64,000 nt of DNA from DASQPJ01 sp036268355 (GTDB lineage Bacteria > Actinomycetota > Actinomycetes > Sporichthyales > Sporichthyaceae), in contig DATAUG010000223.1 of NCBI GenBank assembly GCA_036268355.1, positions 8,378-72,377 of the forward strand. Direction: 5' to 3'. The notes under the pieces are model-generated. The model did not search any database and had not been told where the DNA came from. It saw only the letters and a list, made by a program, of their open reading frames with translations. The translations under genes and the position numbers were made by a program. Below, piece by piece: positions 42,710-52,061 of the stretch; within the stretch, counting starts at the first letter, position 1, and each line of letters begins with the position of its first letter.

Positions 42710-43183
42710 TCAGAAGATGTCGTCGATGATGCTTTCCCCGATGCCGAACCCGATGCCCATCCCGGCACCGCTCGCCATCGCGTTACCGAAGCTGCTGCCC
42801 ATGAACCGGTGCAGCAGACCGCCCCCGCCACCGCCCTGCTGGTACTGCGGTTGCTGGTACTGCGGCTGCTGGTACTGCGGTTGCTGGTACTGCGGCGGCT
42901 GCTGGTAGGGCTGCTGCTGGTACGGCGCCGCCGCGATCGGCTGGTGGGCGTTGTTGACCACGAAGTCGTGCAGTGCCTGCACGAGCGTGCTGACCTGCTG
43001 CTGCTCAGCCTGGATGGCCAGCGCGATCTCGCGCAGGTCCAGGTTCCACTCCCGGGCCAAGGTGTCGCCGCCGGCTGCGGCCCCCTGCAACTTGCCGCTC
43101 AAGGTGCGGATCGCCGCCAGGGTCTGATCCGCCTGGGCCTCCAGCCGCGAATGTGCCGCGTCGATGGTCTCAACGTCCGACAT
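42710..43183 (-). CDS. helical protein with QYQQP repeats and Gly-rich tail
   Basis: A 157-residue protein. The first 85 residues form helices (SRLEAQADQTLAAIRTLSGK, REIALAIQAEQQQVSTLVQAL) in a two-helix hairpin about the size of a WXG100 protein but without a WxG turn. Then comes a repeat region built on PYQQ/QYQQP (four to five units, encoded by 15-base DNA repeats at about 42839-42903), six Gly, and a Gly/Met/Ala C-terminus. ATG 43181-43183 is used; GTG 43187-43189 has better ribosome-site spacing. Function unknown; an assembly-forming or exported adaptor is possible. Confidence 0.65.
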   Translation of the reverse strand: MSDVETIDAAHSRLEAQADQTLAAIRTLSGKLQGAAAGGDTLAREWNLDLREIALAIQAEQQQVSTLVQALHDFVVNNAHQPIAAAPYQQQPYQQPPQYQQPQYQQPQYQQPQYQQGGGGGGLLHRFMGSSFGNAMASGAGMGIGFGIGESIIDDIF

Positions 43184-43446
43184 GACCACTGCCACTCCTA
43201 CTAGAGCACTGCGTCCCGGGCTGCTCCCGTGACCGGTTCCGAGCTTACGTCGCCCGGCAGTCGGCTGCGGGGACCGACCTGGGAGATCCACTACCGGCGC
43301 GGAGCAGTTCGGCGGCGCGAACCGCGACAAGCCGCGAGCACACCCAGGCCGAGGTCGTATCGGCGGTGGATGCGCGTACGGTGACCTGGGGAAGGCCGAT
43401 CGCTTCCTGAACTCGATATTCCGGATCTGATCCGTAGGAGCCGCCA

Positions 43447-43944
43447 ATGAGCTCGATCGACCTGGAGGCACTGGCCGCACGGCGGGCCGAGATCGCGGAC
43501 GGGTACCTGAAGTCCGCATCCGACCGGCCACCGAGCAATGCACGTGGCATCCACCACCTGGCCCTGCTGTCCTCCGACGTGGAGCGGACGATTCGCTTCT
43601 ACGACGGCCTGTTGGGCTTCCCCTTGGTCGAGGTGATGGAGAACCGCGACTACGCGGGATCGACACACTTCTTCTTCGACCTGGGCAACAGCAACTTGCT
43701 GGCGTTCTTCGACTTCCCCGGGCTGGACCTCGGCCCCTACGCCGAGGTCCTCGGCGGGTTGCACCACGTGGCGATCTCGATCAGCCCGCGCAGGTGGGAG
43801 GCGGCCAGGGAACGACTGGCGGCGGCCGGCGTGGAGCACGTGGTGCACAGCGAGGTCTCGCTGTACTTCCGCGACCCCGACGGGGTCCGGCTCGAGCTGC
43901 TGGCCGACCCGTTGGGCGAGATGTACGGGGCCGATATCCTCTGA
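43447..43944 (+). CDS. VOC (glyoxalase/dioxygenase) family protein
   Basis: A 165-residue metal enzyme fold. The paired beta-alpha-beta modules show GIHHLALLSSDVERTIRFYDG with the first metal His, GGLHHVAISISPRRWEAARE with the second, and LYFRDPDGVRLELLAD with the Glu ligand. Homologues include glyoxalase I and extradiol dioxygenases; substrate unknown. ATG 43447 follows GGAG. Its TGA lies in a CTGACG hairpin. Divergent from the QYQQP-repeat gene. Confidence 0.88.
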   Translation: MSSIDLEALAARRAEIADGYLKSASDRPPSNARGIHHLALLSSDVERTIRFYDGLLGFPLVEVMENRDYAGSTHFFFDLGNSNLLAFFDFPGLDLGPYAEVLGGLHHVAISISPRRWEAARERLAAAGVEHVVHSEVSLYFRDPDGVRLELLADPLGEMYGADIL

Positions 43945-43955
43945 CGGTGCGTCAG
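43941..43955 (+). terminator. stop-codon hairpin of the VOC gene
   Basis: CTGACG-GTG-CGTCAG with the TGA stop (43942-43944) inside the first arm. Same design as at 12166 and 31929. Confidence 0.55.
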
Positions 43956-44022
43956 TTGCCCTCGCGGTAGGAGTTCTGGCGGCGCAGGCGGGCCGGACCT
44001 CCCGGCAGATTATCAAGGGGTG

Positions 44023-44054
44023 TCCGGCATACGGACGTTCGTCCGGATGCCGGA
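44023..44054. terminator. bidirectional terminator between convergent genes
   Basis: A 14-bp stem with one mismatch (TCCGGCATACGGAC with GTCCGGATGCCGGA) and a 4-base loop GTTC, between the VOC gene and the hydroxylase small subunit. Confidence 0.65.
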
Positions 44055-44118
44055 ACGCTCCGTCACAGCACCTGTGTTCGCTCGTGCTCCTCGCTCGTCC
44101 CTCGCTCGTCGCAGTCGC

Positions 44119-44595
44119 TCACATTTGCCCGGCGCCCTCGTGAATCGCCTCCCGGATGCGGAAGTAGGTCCCGCATCGGCAGATGTTGCGGATCTCGTCC
44201 AGGTCCGCGTCGGTGATCTTGCGGCCCTTGGCCTTGGCCTCCTTCACCAGCGCCACCGCGGCCATGATCTGACCCGGCTGGCAGTAGCCGCACTGAGCCA
44301 CGTCCCGGTTGATCCACGCCTCCTGCATCGGGTGCAGGTCCTTGCCCACGGTCTTGGGCAGACCCTCGATCGTGGTGACGTGGTCGCCCGGCTTGAGGTC
44401 CCCGACCCGGACCGAGCACGGCTGGAAGGCCTTGCCGTTGATGTGCGAGGTGCAGGCGCGGCAGACCTCCAGACCGCAGCCGTACTTGGGGCCGGTGACC
44501 CCGAGAACGTCGCGCAACACCCACAGCAGGCGGACGTCGTCCTCGATCTCGACGGTCACCTTCTCGCCGTTGAGGACAAACGAATGCTTCGACAC
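44119..44595 (-). CDS. iorA-like: molybdenum hydroxylase [2Fe-2S] subunit (IorA/CoxS type)
   Basis: A 158-residue iron-sulfur subunit. The plant-type cluster ligands are Cys40, Cys45, Cys48 and Cys60; the second cluster uses Cys102, Cys105, Cys139 and Cys141 in QCGYCQPGQ and ICRCGTY. It passes electrons from the molybdopterin subunit. GTG 44593-44595 follows GGAGG. It is the second gene of a two-gene operon with the large subunit, 10 bases apart. No FAD subunit is present, which fits the isoquinoline 1-oxidoreductase/aldehyde oxidase group. Confidence 0.93.
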   Translation of the reverse strand: MSKHSFVLNGEKVTVEIEDDVRLLWVLRDVLGVTGPKYGCGLEVCRACTSHINGKAFQPCSVRVGDLKPGDHVTTIEGLPKTVGKDLHPMQEAWINRDVAQCGYCQPGQIMAAVALVKEAKAKGRKITDADLDEIRNICRCGTYFRIREAIHEGAGQM

Positions 44596-44605
44596 GGTCG
44601 CCTCC

Positions 44606-46957
44606 TCAGCGCGCGTTGTGCAGGCCGTCGGTCCGGCTCTGCGGGATCGACGGGGTGACGGGCAACGGATCGAAGCCCAACGGCTGGTTGAAGTTGATCG
44701 GGAACTCGGTCGGCGTAATACCGGTCGCCCGGCCGTACGCACATGCCGCCGCGGCCTGGGCGACACCACAGCCGAGTTCGCCGCACCCACCCGGCACACC
44801 GGTGGTCGGCGGCATGACGACCACTTGAAATTCCGGTGGCGTGTTCCACTGCCGGGTGTACCAGTAGTTGTCCCAGGAACCCTCCAGCGGCAACCCGTTC
44901 TGGAAGTGCAGGCTGGAGGTGAGCGCCTGGGCGATGCCGTCCTGCGCGCCGCCGAGCAACTGGGCCTCGATCCCCTTGGGGTTGATCGGCAGGCCGACGT
45001 CGACGACGTAGACGACCTTGGTGATGCGCGGGCCGGTGAAGCCGTCGCGGACCTTGCGGTTCGCGGTCGGCGCCCTGGTGTCGATCTCCATCAGGCATGC
45101 GATCCGCGACTTGTACTCGTTGTGCAGGGCCAGGCCCTGCGCGGTGCCGGCGGGCATCTTGCGGCCCCAGTTGCCGACCTCGGCGCACTTGACCAGAACG
45201 CCCCGCAGACGGTCGTCGCGGACGAACTGCTTACGGAACTCGACCGCGTCGAGATTCATCCGGGCCGCGGTTGCATCGACCATCAGCTCGCGTGCGGTCG
45301 CGGTGTCCGGGGAGTAGACGTTTCGCACGCTGCCGGTGGCGAAGTCGTCCCAGGCGTGGATCTCGTTGAGGAACTGCGACAGCTCACCGAAGTTGTACGG
45401 ACAACTGGTGGTCAGCGTGAAGATGCCCTCGGACACCGTCAGGTTCGACCAGGGCCGCTGCGAGGTTGCCGCCCACGCCGAATACATCTCGCCCAGGCCG
45501 TGGGTGAAGTCGGTGGCCACCGAGGTGTGCCGTTGGTCGTAGGCCGTCACCGAACCGCCGCTCATCGACACCCGCACGGTGGAGGTCGCCATCGGATGCG
45601 TGCGGCCGTGTCGGAAGTCGTCGGTCCGGTGCCACATCAGCCGGACCGGGACGCCGAACGCCTTGGACGCCTCCACGGCCTCCAGCGCCGCGTCCGGGAA
45701 CAGGTGCCGACCGAACGAACCACCGCCGTTCATCACGTGGACGGTGACCTTCTCCTGCGGCAGTTTCAGCATCTTGGCCGCGGTCTGCTGGAAGACGATC
45801 GGCATCTTCAACGACGACCAGATCTCCGCCGAGTCGGCACGAACGTCGGCCACGGCGCAGTTGCTCTCCAACGGTGAGCTGCTGCGGAAGTTGAACGTGA
45901 AGGTCTTCTGGATGGTGTCCACACCCGGTGGTGCCGGCGGGATGGGGAGTTCGGCCGCCATCAGCTCCTTGCGCACCTTCGCGTTGTCGTACCCGTCGAC
46001 GGTGCCCGGACCCCAATCCACCTGCAGGGCTCGCACCGCGTCGATGCACTGGCCGAAGGTGCGCGCCCGCACCGCCACGCCCGTGCTGATCGGGGCGACG
46101 TGGGTCACGCCCGGCATCGCCTTGACCGCGTCGAGGTTCCGGACCGCGCGCACCGTGCCCTTCAGTGTCGGCGGCCGGGCGACCATGGTCGGCAGGGCAT
46201 TGGGGACCTTGAGGTCCATCGTGTAGACCTTCGTGCCGGTCACGGCTTCGCGCGCGTCGAGTCGGCCTTGCGGCCGGCCGATCACGTTGTAGTCCGACGC
46301 GGACTTCAGCCGCACCTCGACCTTGCGGGTGGTCGCCGAGGCAGCCGCGGTGGCCAGCTCGCCGTACCCGAGGCTCTTGCCGCCCGGGCCGTGGACCACG
46401 CCGTCGCGGGTCCAGACCTGTTCGACGGAGGTGTTCCACTGCTTGGCGGCGGCGCCCTTCAGCTGCTCGCGCGCCAGGCCGGCGGCGTTGCGGACCGGGT
46501 CCCACAGCGTGAACGTCGAGCTCGAACCACCCGTGAGCTGGTTGTAGAACAGCGCGGGGTTGGCGTCCGACAGGGTGAGCCGGACCTTGTCCAACGGCAG
46601 GTCCAGCTCGTCGGCGATGATCATCGGGAACGAGGTCGTGATGCCCTGGCCGACCTCGGCGCGCGGCAGCGCGAACGCTGCCGTCCCGTCGGTGTTCATC
46701 GTGATCGTGATCAGGTGGTCGGTGAGCCGGTCGGAGTCGCGCAGGAGGTCGGACAGGTCGTACTCGTCGTAGAACTGCGGCGCACTTCGAATCGGGGTTG
46801 CCGTCGCGGCGGCGGCACGCGGTGCCATTGCCCCGTCCAGGCCCAGACGGGCCGCCACGACCAGCGTCGGCGCGGCGACCACCCAGCCCAGCAAACTGCG
46901 GCGGGAAACCCCGCCCGGTACAGACTCGGTGGAGTTCGGTTCGATCGTCGATGTCAT
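44606..46957 (-). CDS. iorB-like: molybdopterin hydroxylase large subunit, Tat-exported (IorB type)
   Basis: A 783-residue enzyme subunit. The twin-arginine leader SRRSLLGWVVAAPTLVVAA (Arg19-Arg20) predicts export of the folded complex. The molybdopterin domains include GGSSSTFTLWDP, VHVMNGGGSFGRH and, near the C-terminus, GGCGELGCGVAQAAAACAY, whose Glu is the catalytic base of xanthine-oxidase enzymes. Pfam order (aldehyde oxidase/xanthine dehydrogenase a/b domains repeated) fits isoquinoline 1-oxidoreductase beta. The natural substrate is probably an aldehyde or N-heterocycle, by family only. Confidence 0.9.
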   Translation of the reverse strand: MTSTIEPNSTESVPGGVSRRSLLGWVVAAPTLVVAARLGLDGAMAPRAAAATATPIRSAPQFYDEYDLSDLLRDSDRLTDHLITITMNTDGTAAFALPRAEVGQGITTSFPMIIADELDLPLDKVRLTLSDANPALFYNQLTGGSSSTFTLWDPVRNAAGLAREQLKGAAAKQWNTSVEQVWTRDGVVHGPGGKSLGYGELATAAASATTRKVEVRLKSASDYNVIGRPQGRLDAREAVTGTKVYTMDLKVPNALPTMVARPPTLKGTVRAVRNLDAVKAMPGVTHVAPISTGVAVRARTFGQCIDAVRALQVDWGPGTVDGYDNAKVRKELMAAELPIPPAPPGVDTIQKTFTFNFRSSSPLESNCAVADVRADSAEIWSSLKMPIVFQQTAAKMLKLPQEKVTVHVMNGGGSFGRHLFPDAALEAVEASKAFGVPVRLMWHRTDDFRHGRTHPMATSTVRVSMSGGSVTAYDQRHTSVATDFTHGLGEMYSAWAATSQRPWSNLTVSEGIFTLTTSCPYNFGELSQFLNEIHAWDDFATGSVRNVYSPDTATARELMVDATAARMNLDAVEFRKQFVRDDRLRGVLVKCAEVGNWGRKMPAGTAQGLALHNEYKSRIACLMEIDTRAPTANRKVRDGFTGPRITKVVYVVDVGLPINPKGIEAQLLGGAQDGIAQALTSSLHFQNGLPLEGSWDNYWYTRQWNTPPEFQVVVMPPTTGVPGGCGELGCGVAQAAAACAYGRATGITPTEFPINFNQPLGFDPLPVTPSIPQSRTDGLHNAR

Positions 46958-47252
46958 CGGTTCCCCCTGACTGGGTCGGGTGTCGGAGGGCATCCCGTCG
47001 ACCGATCGGGGCTTTGGGTGCCCCGCTCGCCGGCGGATGTCACATCGATGTTGAATCGTCCGCACCGGACGCACAATGGGCGACAGAACAGCCGCGTAAC
47101 GTCCGGTGAACGGGGTATCTCGCACCCGCAAAGCGCACAAGCGGATGACGCTCGTATTTCCGAGCGTTATCGACATAATTGCTGGCGCTGCCCCAGGGTG
47201 GGGGTATTTTCGGGGGATTTTTAACTCGGAGGTAATCCGGAGGTAGCGGCTC
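46958..47252. other. gap between the permease end and the hydroxylase start
   Basis: It holds the hydroxylase promoter region. Visible signals are a hairpin ACGCTCG-TATTTC-CGAGCGT at 47148-47167 and a direct repeat GGAGGTA twice near 47227-47242, just past the permease end. The stretch 47155-47230 is notably A/T-richer. Confidence 0.4.
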
Positions 47253-49199
47253 TCAGCCGATACGCCCTTGGTCCACCGGTTCCCGCGCCATCGCCGACGA
47301 CCGCAGTTGATAGGGGACGCTGGTGACCAGCACGCCGGGTTCGAACAGCAGCCGCGCCTTCAGCCGCAGCGCACTCTGGTTGTGCAGCAGCTGTTCCCAC
47401 CACCGACCGACCACGTACTCCGGGATGAACACCGTGATCACGTCCCGCGGGCCGGCCCGGTGCAGCCCCCGCAGATACTCCATCACCGGTCGGACGATCT
47501 CCCGATACGGCGAGTCCAGCACGACCAGGGGGATGTCCAGGCCCACGCGCTCCCACTCGGCCGAAAGCCGCTGCGTTCCCTCGGTGTCCATGTTGACGGT
47601 CAACGCGACCAGCGTGGTCGGGCGAGTGGCGCGGGCCTGGGCCAACGCGCGCATGGTCGGTTTGTGCAGCTGGGAGACCAGCACCACCGCGCGGGTGTGC
47701 GAGGGCAGCAGCAGATTTTCCCCGTCGGCCAGGGCCAGTTCGGCGCTGACGTCGGCGTAGTGCCGACTGATGGACTTCATCAACGCGAACAGCGTGACCA
47801 TCGCCAGGATCGCCAGCCAGGCGCCGTGCGCGACCTTCGTGTAGAGCACGATCACCAGGACGGTCGCGGTCGCCACCGCGCCTATCCCGTTGACCGCGCG
47901 CGACGCCCGGATGCGCGACCGCCGCGCCGCGTCGGCACCGACCAGCAGGCGGTTCCAGTGCCGCACCATCCCGCCCTGGCTGAGCGTGAAGCTGGTGAAC
48001 ACCCCGATGATGTAGAGCTGGATCAGCTTGTCGATGTCGGCGTCGAAGCCGATGATCAACGCGGCCGCGAACGCCCCGAGCAGGATGATCCCGTTGCTGT
48101 AGACGAGTTTGTCGCCGCGGTGCCGCAGCTGTCGGGGCAGGAAGCGCGCCTGGGCCAGGATCGAGGACAGCATCGGGAAGCCGTTGAACGCGGTGTTGGC
48201 GGCCAGCACCAGGATCCCGGCGGTGGCTGCCTGGTACAGGTAGAACACCACGTTGTGCGGGCCGAACGTGGCCGCGGCCAGTTGCGAGATCACCGACGGG
48301 TTGCCGTCGGGCCGGGTCCGGGCGTTCAGATGCAGGGCCAAGGCGGTGATCCCGAGGAACATCGAGACCGCGAGCGCACCCATCGCCATCAGCGTCAGCG
48401 CGGCGTTGCGCGACTTGGGCTTGCGGAACGCCGGCACCCCGTTGCTGATCGCCTCGACCCCGGTCAACGTCGTGCAACCCGACGCGAAGGCCTTCAGCGT
48501 CAACAGAAGGGTGAACACCCCACCGATGTGCTCGGTGCGCACGAGCTGCTGTCCCGCGGTGGACGCTTGCGGCAGGTCGCCCAGCATTCCCCGTGCCGCC
48601 GCGACCGCGAACATCACGAAGGTCAGCACGATGAACAGGTAGGTGGGCACCGCGAACGCCCGACCGGACTCGCGCACCCCGCGCAGGTTGGCCAGCACCA
48701 GCAGCACGGTGAACCCGACCGACATGCCCACCGCATGGTCGGACAGCGACGGGAACGCGCTGGTGATCGCGACGACCCCGGACACGATCGAGACCGCCAC
48801 CGTCATCACATAGTCGACCAGCAACGCCGCCGCAGCGGTCAGCGCCGCGTTCTCGCCGAGGTTCTCCAGGCTGACGGCGAAGGCGCCGCCGCCGTTCGGA
48901 TACGCGTAGCAGGTCTGCCGGTAGGAGGCGACCACGATGACCAGCAGCAGCGCGACCACCGCGGCCACCCACCAGGCGTAGCCCATCGCGGCGAGGCCCC
49001 CGGCGCCGAGCACCAGCACGATTTCCTCGGTGGCGTAGGCAACCGAGGAGATCGGGTCGGAGGAGAACACCGGCAGCGCGAGCCACTTGGGCAGCAGCGT
49101 CTCGGACAACTGCTGGCTGCGCAGCGGACTGCCGACCAACAGGCGCTTGACCACCCCGGCCCGGGCGGCGCTCGGCGTCGAGCGCACTGATTGGGCCAC
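47253..49199 (-). CDS. KimA-like APC-superfamily potassium/amino-acid permease
   Basis: A 648-residue permease. Twelve transmembrane helices (about residues 30-475) belong to the amino acid/polyamine/organocation superfamily, with VFSSDPISSVAYATEEIVLV in the unwound first helix and PNGGGAFAVSLENLG in helix 3. The ~170-residue cytosolic C-terminus is a universal-stress-like domain (VVLVSQLHKPTMRALAQA, TVFIPEYVVGRWWEQLLHNQ). This layout is the KimA/YdaO potassium importer group, controlled by c-di-AMP in other bacteria. Divergence from a KdpD/KdpE-like pair supports potassium. Confidence 0.85.
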   Translation of the reverse strand: MAQSVRSTPSAARAGVVKRLLVGSPLRSQQLSETLLPKWLALPVFSSDPISSVAYATEEIVLVLGAGGLAAMGYAWWVAAVVALLLVIVVASYRQTCYAYPNGGGAFAVSLENLGENAALTAAAALLVDYVMTVAVSIVSGVVAITSAFPSLSDHAVGMSVGFTVLLVLANLRGVRESGRAFAVPTYLFIVLTFVMFAVAAARGMLGDLPQASTAGQQLVRTEHIGGVFTLLLTLKAFASGCTTLTGVEAISNGVPAFRKPKSRNAALTLMAMGALAVSMFLGITALALHLNARTRPDGNPSVISQLAAATFGPHNVVFYLYQAATAGILVLAANTAFNGFPMLSSILAQARFLPRQLRHRGDKLVYSNGIILLGAFAAALIIGFDADIDKLIQLYIIGVFTSFTLSQGGMVRHWNRLLVGADAARRSRIRASRAVNGIGAVATATVLVIVLYTKVAHGAWLAILAMVTLFALMKSISRHYADVSAELALADGENLLLPSHTRAVVLVSQLHKPTMRALAQARATRPTTLVALTVNMDTEGTQRLSAEWERVGLDIPLVVLDSPYREIVRPVMEYLRGLHRAGPRDVITVFIPEYVVGRWWEQLLHNQSALRLKARLLFEPGVLVTSVPYQLRSSAMAREPVDQGRIG

Positions 49200-49325
49200 G
49201 ACGAGCCACCATAAGCACGCGCGGACGGCCGGCCCTCAATGCGATCTCGGGATCAGCGCAGCGGCCCTCAAGGAAATCTCAAGACCGCCTGCGCGGGCGC
49301 CGCCGCGAGTTGCACTGGCAGGGTC

Positions 49326-50732
49326 ATGGGTACAAAGCGCAGCTTGCGCGCGCCGGTTCCGGCCGCCGTCGCACTGTCGGTCGGATTCGCGGCGCTGCTG
49401 GTCGTGGACTGGTGCCTGGTCGCCGGGCACGGACGGCCAGGGCTGGTGGTGCCGACGGTCGCGGCCGCCGCCATCGTGGCGCCGGTCACGTTCCTGACCG
49501 GGCCGGGCGCCGGCGTCGTAATCGCCGGTATCGGGTGGACCACCGTGGCCGGGTTCTCGCGGCCGCCGTACCCGGATCTCAAGTCGGCCGGCACGTTGCC
49601 CGCCGCTCTCGCGCTGGTCCTGGTCGCCGCACTGGCCGCAGTCGCCGGGACAACCGCCCACAAGATCGGCCTGGCCCGCGTCCGGACGGTCGAGGCCGCG
49701 GCGTTGCTGGAGCTGGCCCGGACCGTGCTGTCCACCGGCGACGACCCCGACGCGATCCTCGGCCACCTGGGGCGCAGCCTCGGCGTCGCCGCCGAACTCG
49801 TGGAGTTGCGCGACGACCGATGGGTGCGGGTCGCCGGCGATCCGCACCCGGGCCAGACGCCGACGCTGCTGCGGCCGGCCGAACCGCCGTTCGCGCTGCG
49901 GGTGTTCGGCCCGATCGATCGGATCCCGTCCGGGCTGCTCGAGGGATTCGCCTACCAGGCGAGCGCCGCGTTGCACCGCCGCCGGCACAACGACGCCGCC
50001 GCGGCGGCAGAGACCGTCGCCGCCGCGAACCGGGCCCGGGCCGCCCTGCTGGAGGCGGTGGGCCACACCTTGCGCACGCCGTTGACGCCGATCAAGGCCG
50101 CGGTGTCCTCGCTACGCCAGACCGACGTGGCCTGGTCTGTCGACGACCAGGACGAGTTGCTCGCCACGATCGAGGAGTGCGCCGACCGCTTGAATGCGCA
50201 GATTGCGAACCTGCTCGACATGAGCCGCATCCACGCCGGGGCCCTGCACCCGTTCCTGCGGCCCGCGGCGCTGCCCGAACTGGCCGGGCAGTTCCCCGAC
50301 GGCCTTACCCGGCAGGCGATCGAGGTCGACCTGCCGGAGGACATCCCGTTGGTGCTCACCGATCCCACCTTGCTCGCCCGCGCGTTGCGCAACCTGGTGG
50401 ACAACGCGGTGCGTCACTCGGCCTCGGCCACCCGGCCGCGGCTCACGGCGGCCCGGTCCGGCGAACGGGTGGTGATCCGGGTGATCGACCACGGCGGCGG
50501 GCCGGCACAGCCGCGACCCGACCTCACGTTCGAACCGTTCGCCCAGCTCGACGACCGGCATGCCGGGGCCGGGCTGGGGCTCGGCCTGGCCGTTGCCCGG
50601 GGTCTGGTCGAGGCCTGCGGGGGACGCCTGGAGGCCGCGCCCACCCCGGGTGGCGGCCAGACGATGTTCGTCGACCTGCCGTGCGCGCCCGCCGATCCCG
50701 ATCGTTCGCCCCAACCACATTCGGTGCGGTGA
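49326..50732 (+). CDS. kdpD-like: KdpD-like sensor kinase without the Usp/KdpD N-terminus
   Basis: A 468-residue histidine kinase. Four transmembrane helices of the DUF4118 type occupy about residues 8-105, followed by a short GAF-like region. The phosphoacceptor helix is VGHTLRTPLTPIKAAVSSLR with His247, closely matching the KdpD H-box apart from HTLRTPL for HDLRTPL. The ATPase domain shows NLVDNAVRHS and GLGLGLAVARGLVEACGG. Classical KdpD has a further ~400 residues N-terminal for c-di-AMP and Usp sensing, absent here. It is 63 bases upstream of the response regulator and divergent from the KimA-like permease. Confidence 0.88.
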   Translation: MGTKRSLRAPVPAAVALSVGFAALLVVDWCLVAGHGRPGLVVPTVAAAAIVAPVTFLTGPGAGVVIAGIGWTTVAGFSRPPYPDLKSAGTLPAALALVLVAALAAVAGTTAHKIGLARVRTVEAAALLELARTVLSTGDDPDAILGHLGRSLGVAAELVELRDDRWVRVAGDPHPGQTPTLLRPAEPPFALRVFGPIDRIPSGLLEGFAYQASAALHRRRHNDAAAAAETVAAANRARAALLEAVGHTLRTPLTPIKAAVSSLRQTDVAWSVDDQDELLATIEECADRLNAQIANLLDMSRIHAGALHPFLRPAALPELAGQFPDGLTRQAIEVDLPEDIPLVLTDPTLLARALRNLVDNAVRHSASATRPRLTAARSGERVVIRVIDHGGGPAQPRPDLTFEPFAQLDDRHAGAGLGLGLAVARGLVEACGGRLEAAPTPGGGQTMFVDLPCAPADPDRSPQPHSVR

Positions 50733-50795
50733 CCCGGTGACTGACTGCGGCGAGGTGCCGACCAGGGTCACCGGTCGACCTGGGACCCTCGACCG

Positions 50796-51464
50796 ATGAC
50801 CCGAGTTCTGGTCGTCGACGACGAGCCGCAGATCCTGCGCGCGATGCGGATCAACCTCGCGGTCCGCGAGTACGAGGTGACCACCGCCTCCGACGGCGCG
50901 ACGGCGTTGCGCGCGGTCGCGGCAATGCACCCCGATGTCGTCGTGCTCGACCTCGGTCTGCCGGATCTCGACGGGGTGCAGGTCATCCACGCGCTGCGGG
51001 GTTGGACAAACGTCCCCATCGTGGTCCTGTCCGGCCGCAGCGGGAGCGGGGACAAGATCAAGGCCCTGGACGCGGGCGCCGACGACTACGTGACCAAGCC
51101 CTTCGAGATCGACGAACTGCTGGCCCGGATCCGCGCGGTCACCCGGCGGGTCAACAGCACCGACGACGGGTCGGCCACCGCGACGATCGGCGACCACGTG
51201 ATCGACCTGGCCGCCAAGACCGTCTCCGGCGACGTCCGGCTCACCCCGACCGAGTGGCACCTGCTCGAACTGCTGGTGCGCAACGCGGGCAAGCTGGTCA
51301 CCCAGCGGCAGTTGCTGACCGAAGTGTGGGGCCCGCATGTCGGCAACGAGTCGCACTACCTGCGGCAGTACCTGGCCCAACTGCGCCGCAAGTTGGAGCG
51401 CGATCCATCTCGACCGGTGCACCTGCTGACCGAACCCGGGATGGGCTACCGGTTCCAACCCTGA
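50796..51464 (+). CDS. kdpE-like: KdpE-like response regulator
   Basis: A 222-residue OmpR-type regulator. Receiver domain with the acidic pair VVDDEP, phosphoacceptor Asp52 in VVLDLGLPDLDG and Lys in YVTKPFE (about residue 101); the DNA-binding winged helix (about 130-222) has LTPTEWHLLELLVRNAGKLV and SHYLRQYLAQLRRKLE. It pairs with the KdpD-like kinase upstream and probably controls the divergent permease. A second, decayed copy of this gene lies at 54949-55272. No kdpFABC genes are visible. Confidence 0.92.
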   Translation: MTRVLVVDDEPQILRAMRINLAVREYEVTTASDGATALRAVAAMHPDVVVLDLGLPDLDGVQVIHALRGWTNVPIVVLSGRSGSGDKIKALDAGADDYVTKPFEIDELLARIRAVTRRVNSTDDGSATATIGDHVIDLAAKTVSGDVRLTPTEWHLLELLVRNAGKLVTQRQLLTEVWGPHVGNESHYLRQYLAQLRRKLERDPSRPVHLLTEPGMGYRFQP

Positions 51465-51490
51465 GCCGGGCCGCTGAACGCACAACCTGT

Positions 51491-51564
51491 CGGGGTGACA
51501 CCTCTTGGCCGTGTTCCGGCGGCGTGTTCCGGCGGCGTTTCGTGTGTTTGGGGGTGTCACCCCG
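51491..51564. repeat. GGGGTGACACCCC-family repeat, third locus
   Basis: Inverted arms CGGGGTGACA (51491-51500) and TGTCACCCCG (51555-51564) lie 54 bases apart; the spacer has GTGTTCCGGCGGC in direct tandem. The arms form the palindrome of the repeats at 17387 and 33931. It lies behind the kdpE-like gene. Confidence 0.75.
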
Positions 51565-51667
51565 TAGGTCCAGGGGCCCCGCTGCCGTGGTGGCCGCGGC
51601 CGGGGCATACTCCGGCTGAGAGCTGCGCCGGATGATCGTTCGCCGAACATCAATAGGGTGATCGCCC

Positions 51668-51859
51668 ATGACTACCGAACACATTCGCACTCGCTTGCAC
51701 GACGCCCTGCACCGCGGCCACCGCAAGGCAACCGAAGAAGAATTGGTAGAGGTGTCGGCCGTGGTGCTCGCCGTGGTCGCGGCGGTGACCACGGAGATGG
51801 CTGAGATCATCGCCGACCTCACCGCTCGGGTCGCCACGCTCGAGGCCGCGTCCGGCTGA
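51668..51859 (+). CDS. small helical protein
   Basis: A 63-residue protein reading as two helices: a polar basic one (TRLHDALHRGHRKATEEELV) and a hydrophobic amphipathic one (SAVVLAVVAAVTTEMAEIIADL). No signal peptide. ATG 51668 follows an AGGGTG site at long spacing. The composition is that of a real soluble or membrane-peripheral small protein. No family recognised. Confidence 0.5.
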   Translation: MTTEHIRTRLHDALHRGHRKATEEELVEVSAVVLAVVAAVTTEMAEIIADLTARVATLEAASG

Positions 51860-52061
51860 GCGGCGGCCCGAGAACCGAGCGGAGTGGCAGGCCCGACGCT
51901 TTTCCAGGGCCGTCCGCGGAGCGAGGGGCGAAGGGAAAGCCGCTCCATTCAGAGCTGAGCGCCGGCTTTGCACTCGGCGGAGCTGCGGGCGCTGTGGCGT
52001 TTCGCGGGTTACCGTGGTGGTTCGTCGGGCGCGTCGTCCGGCGACGGGAGCAGGGGTCGCG

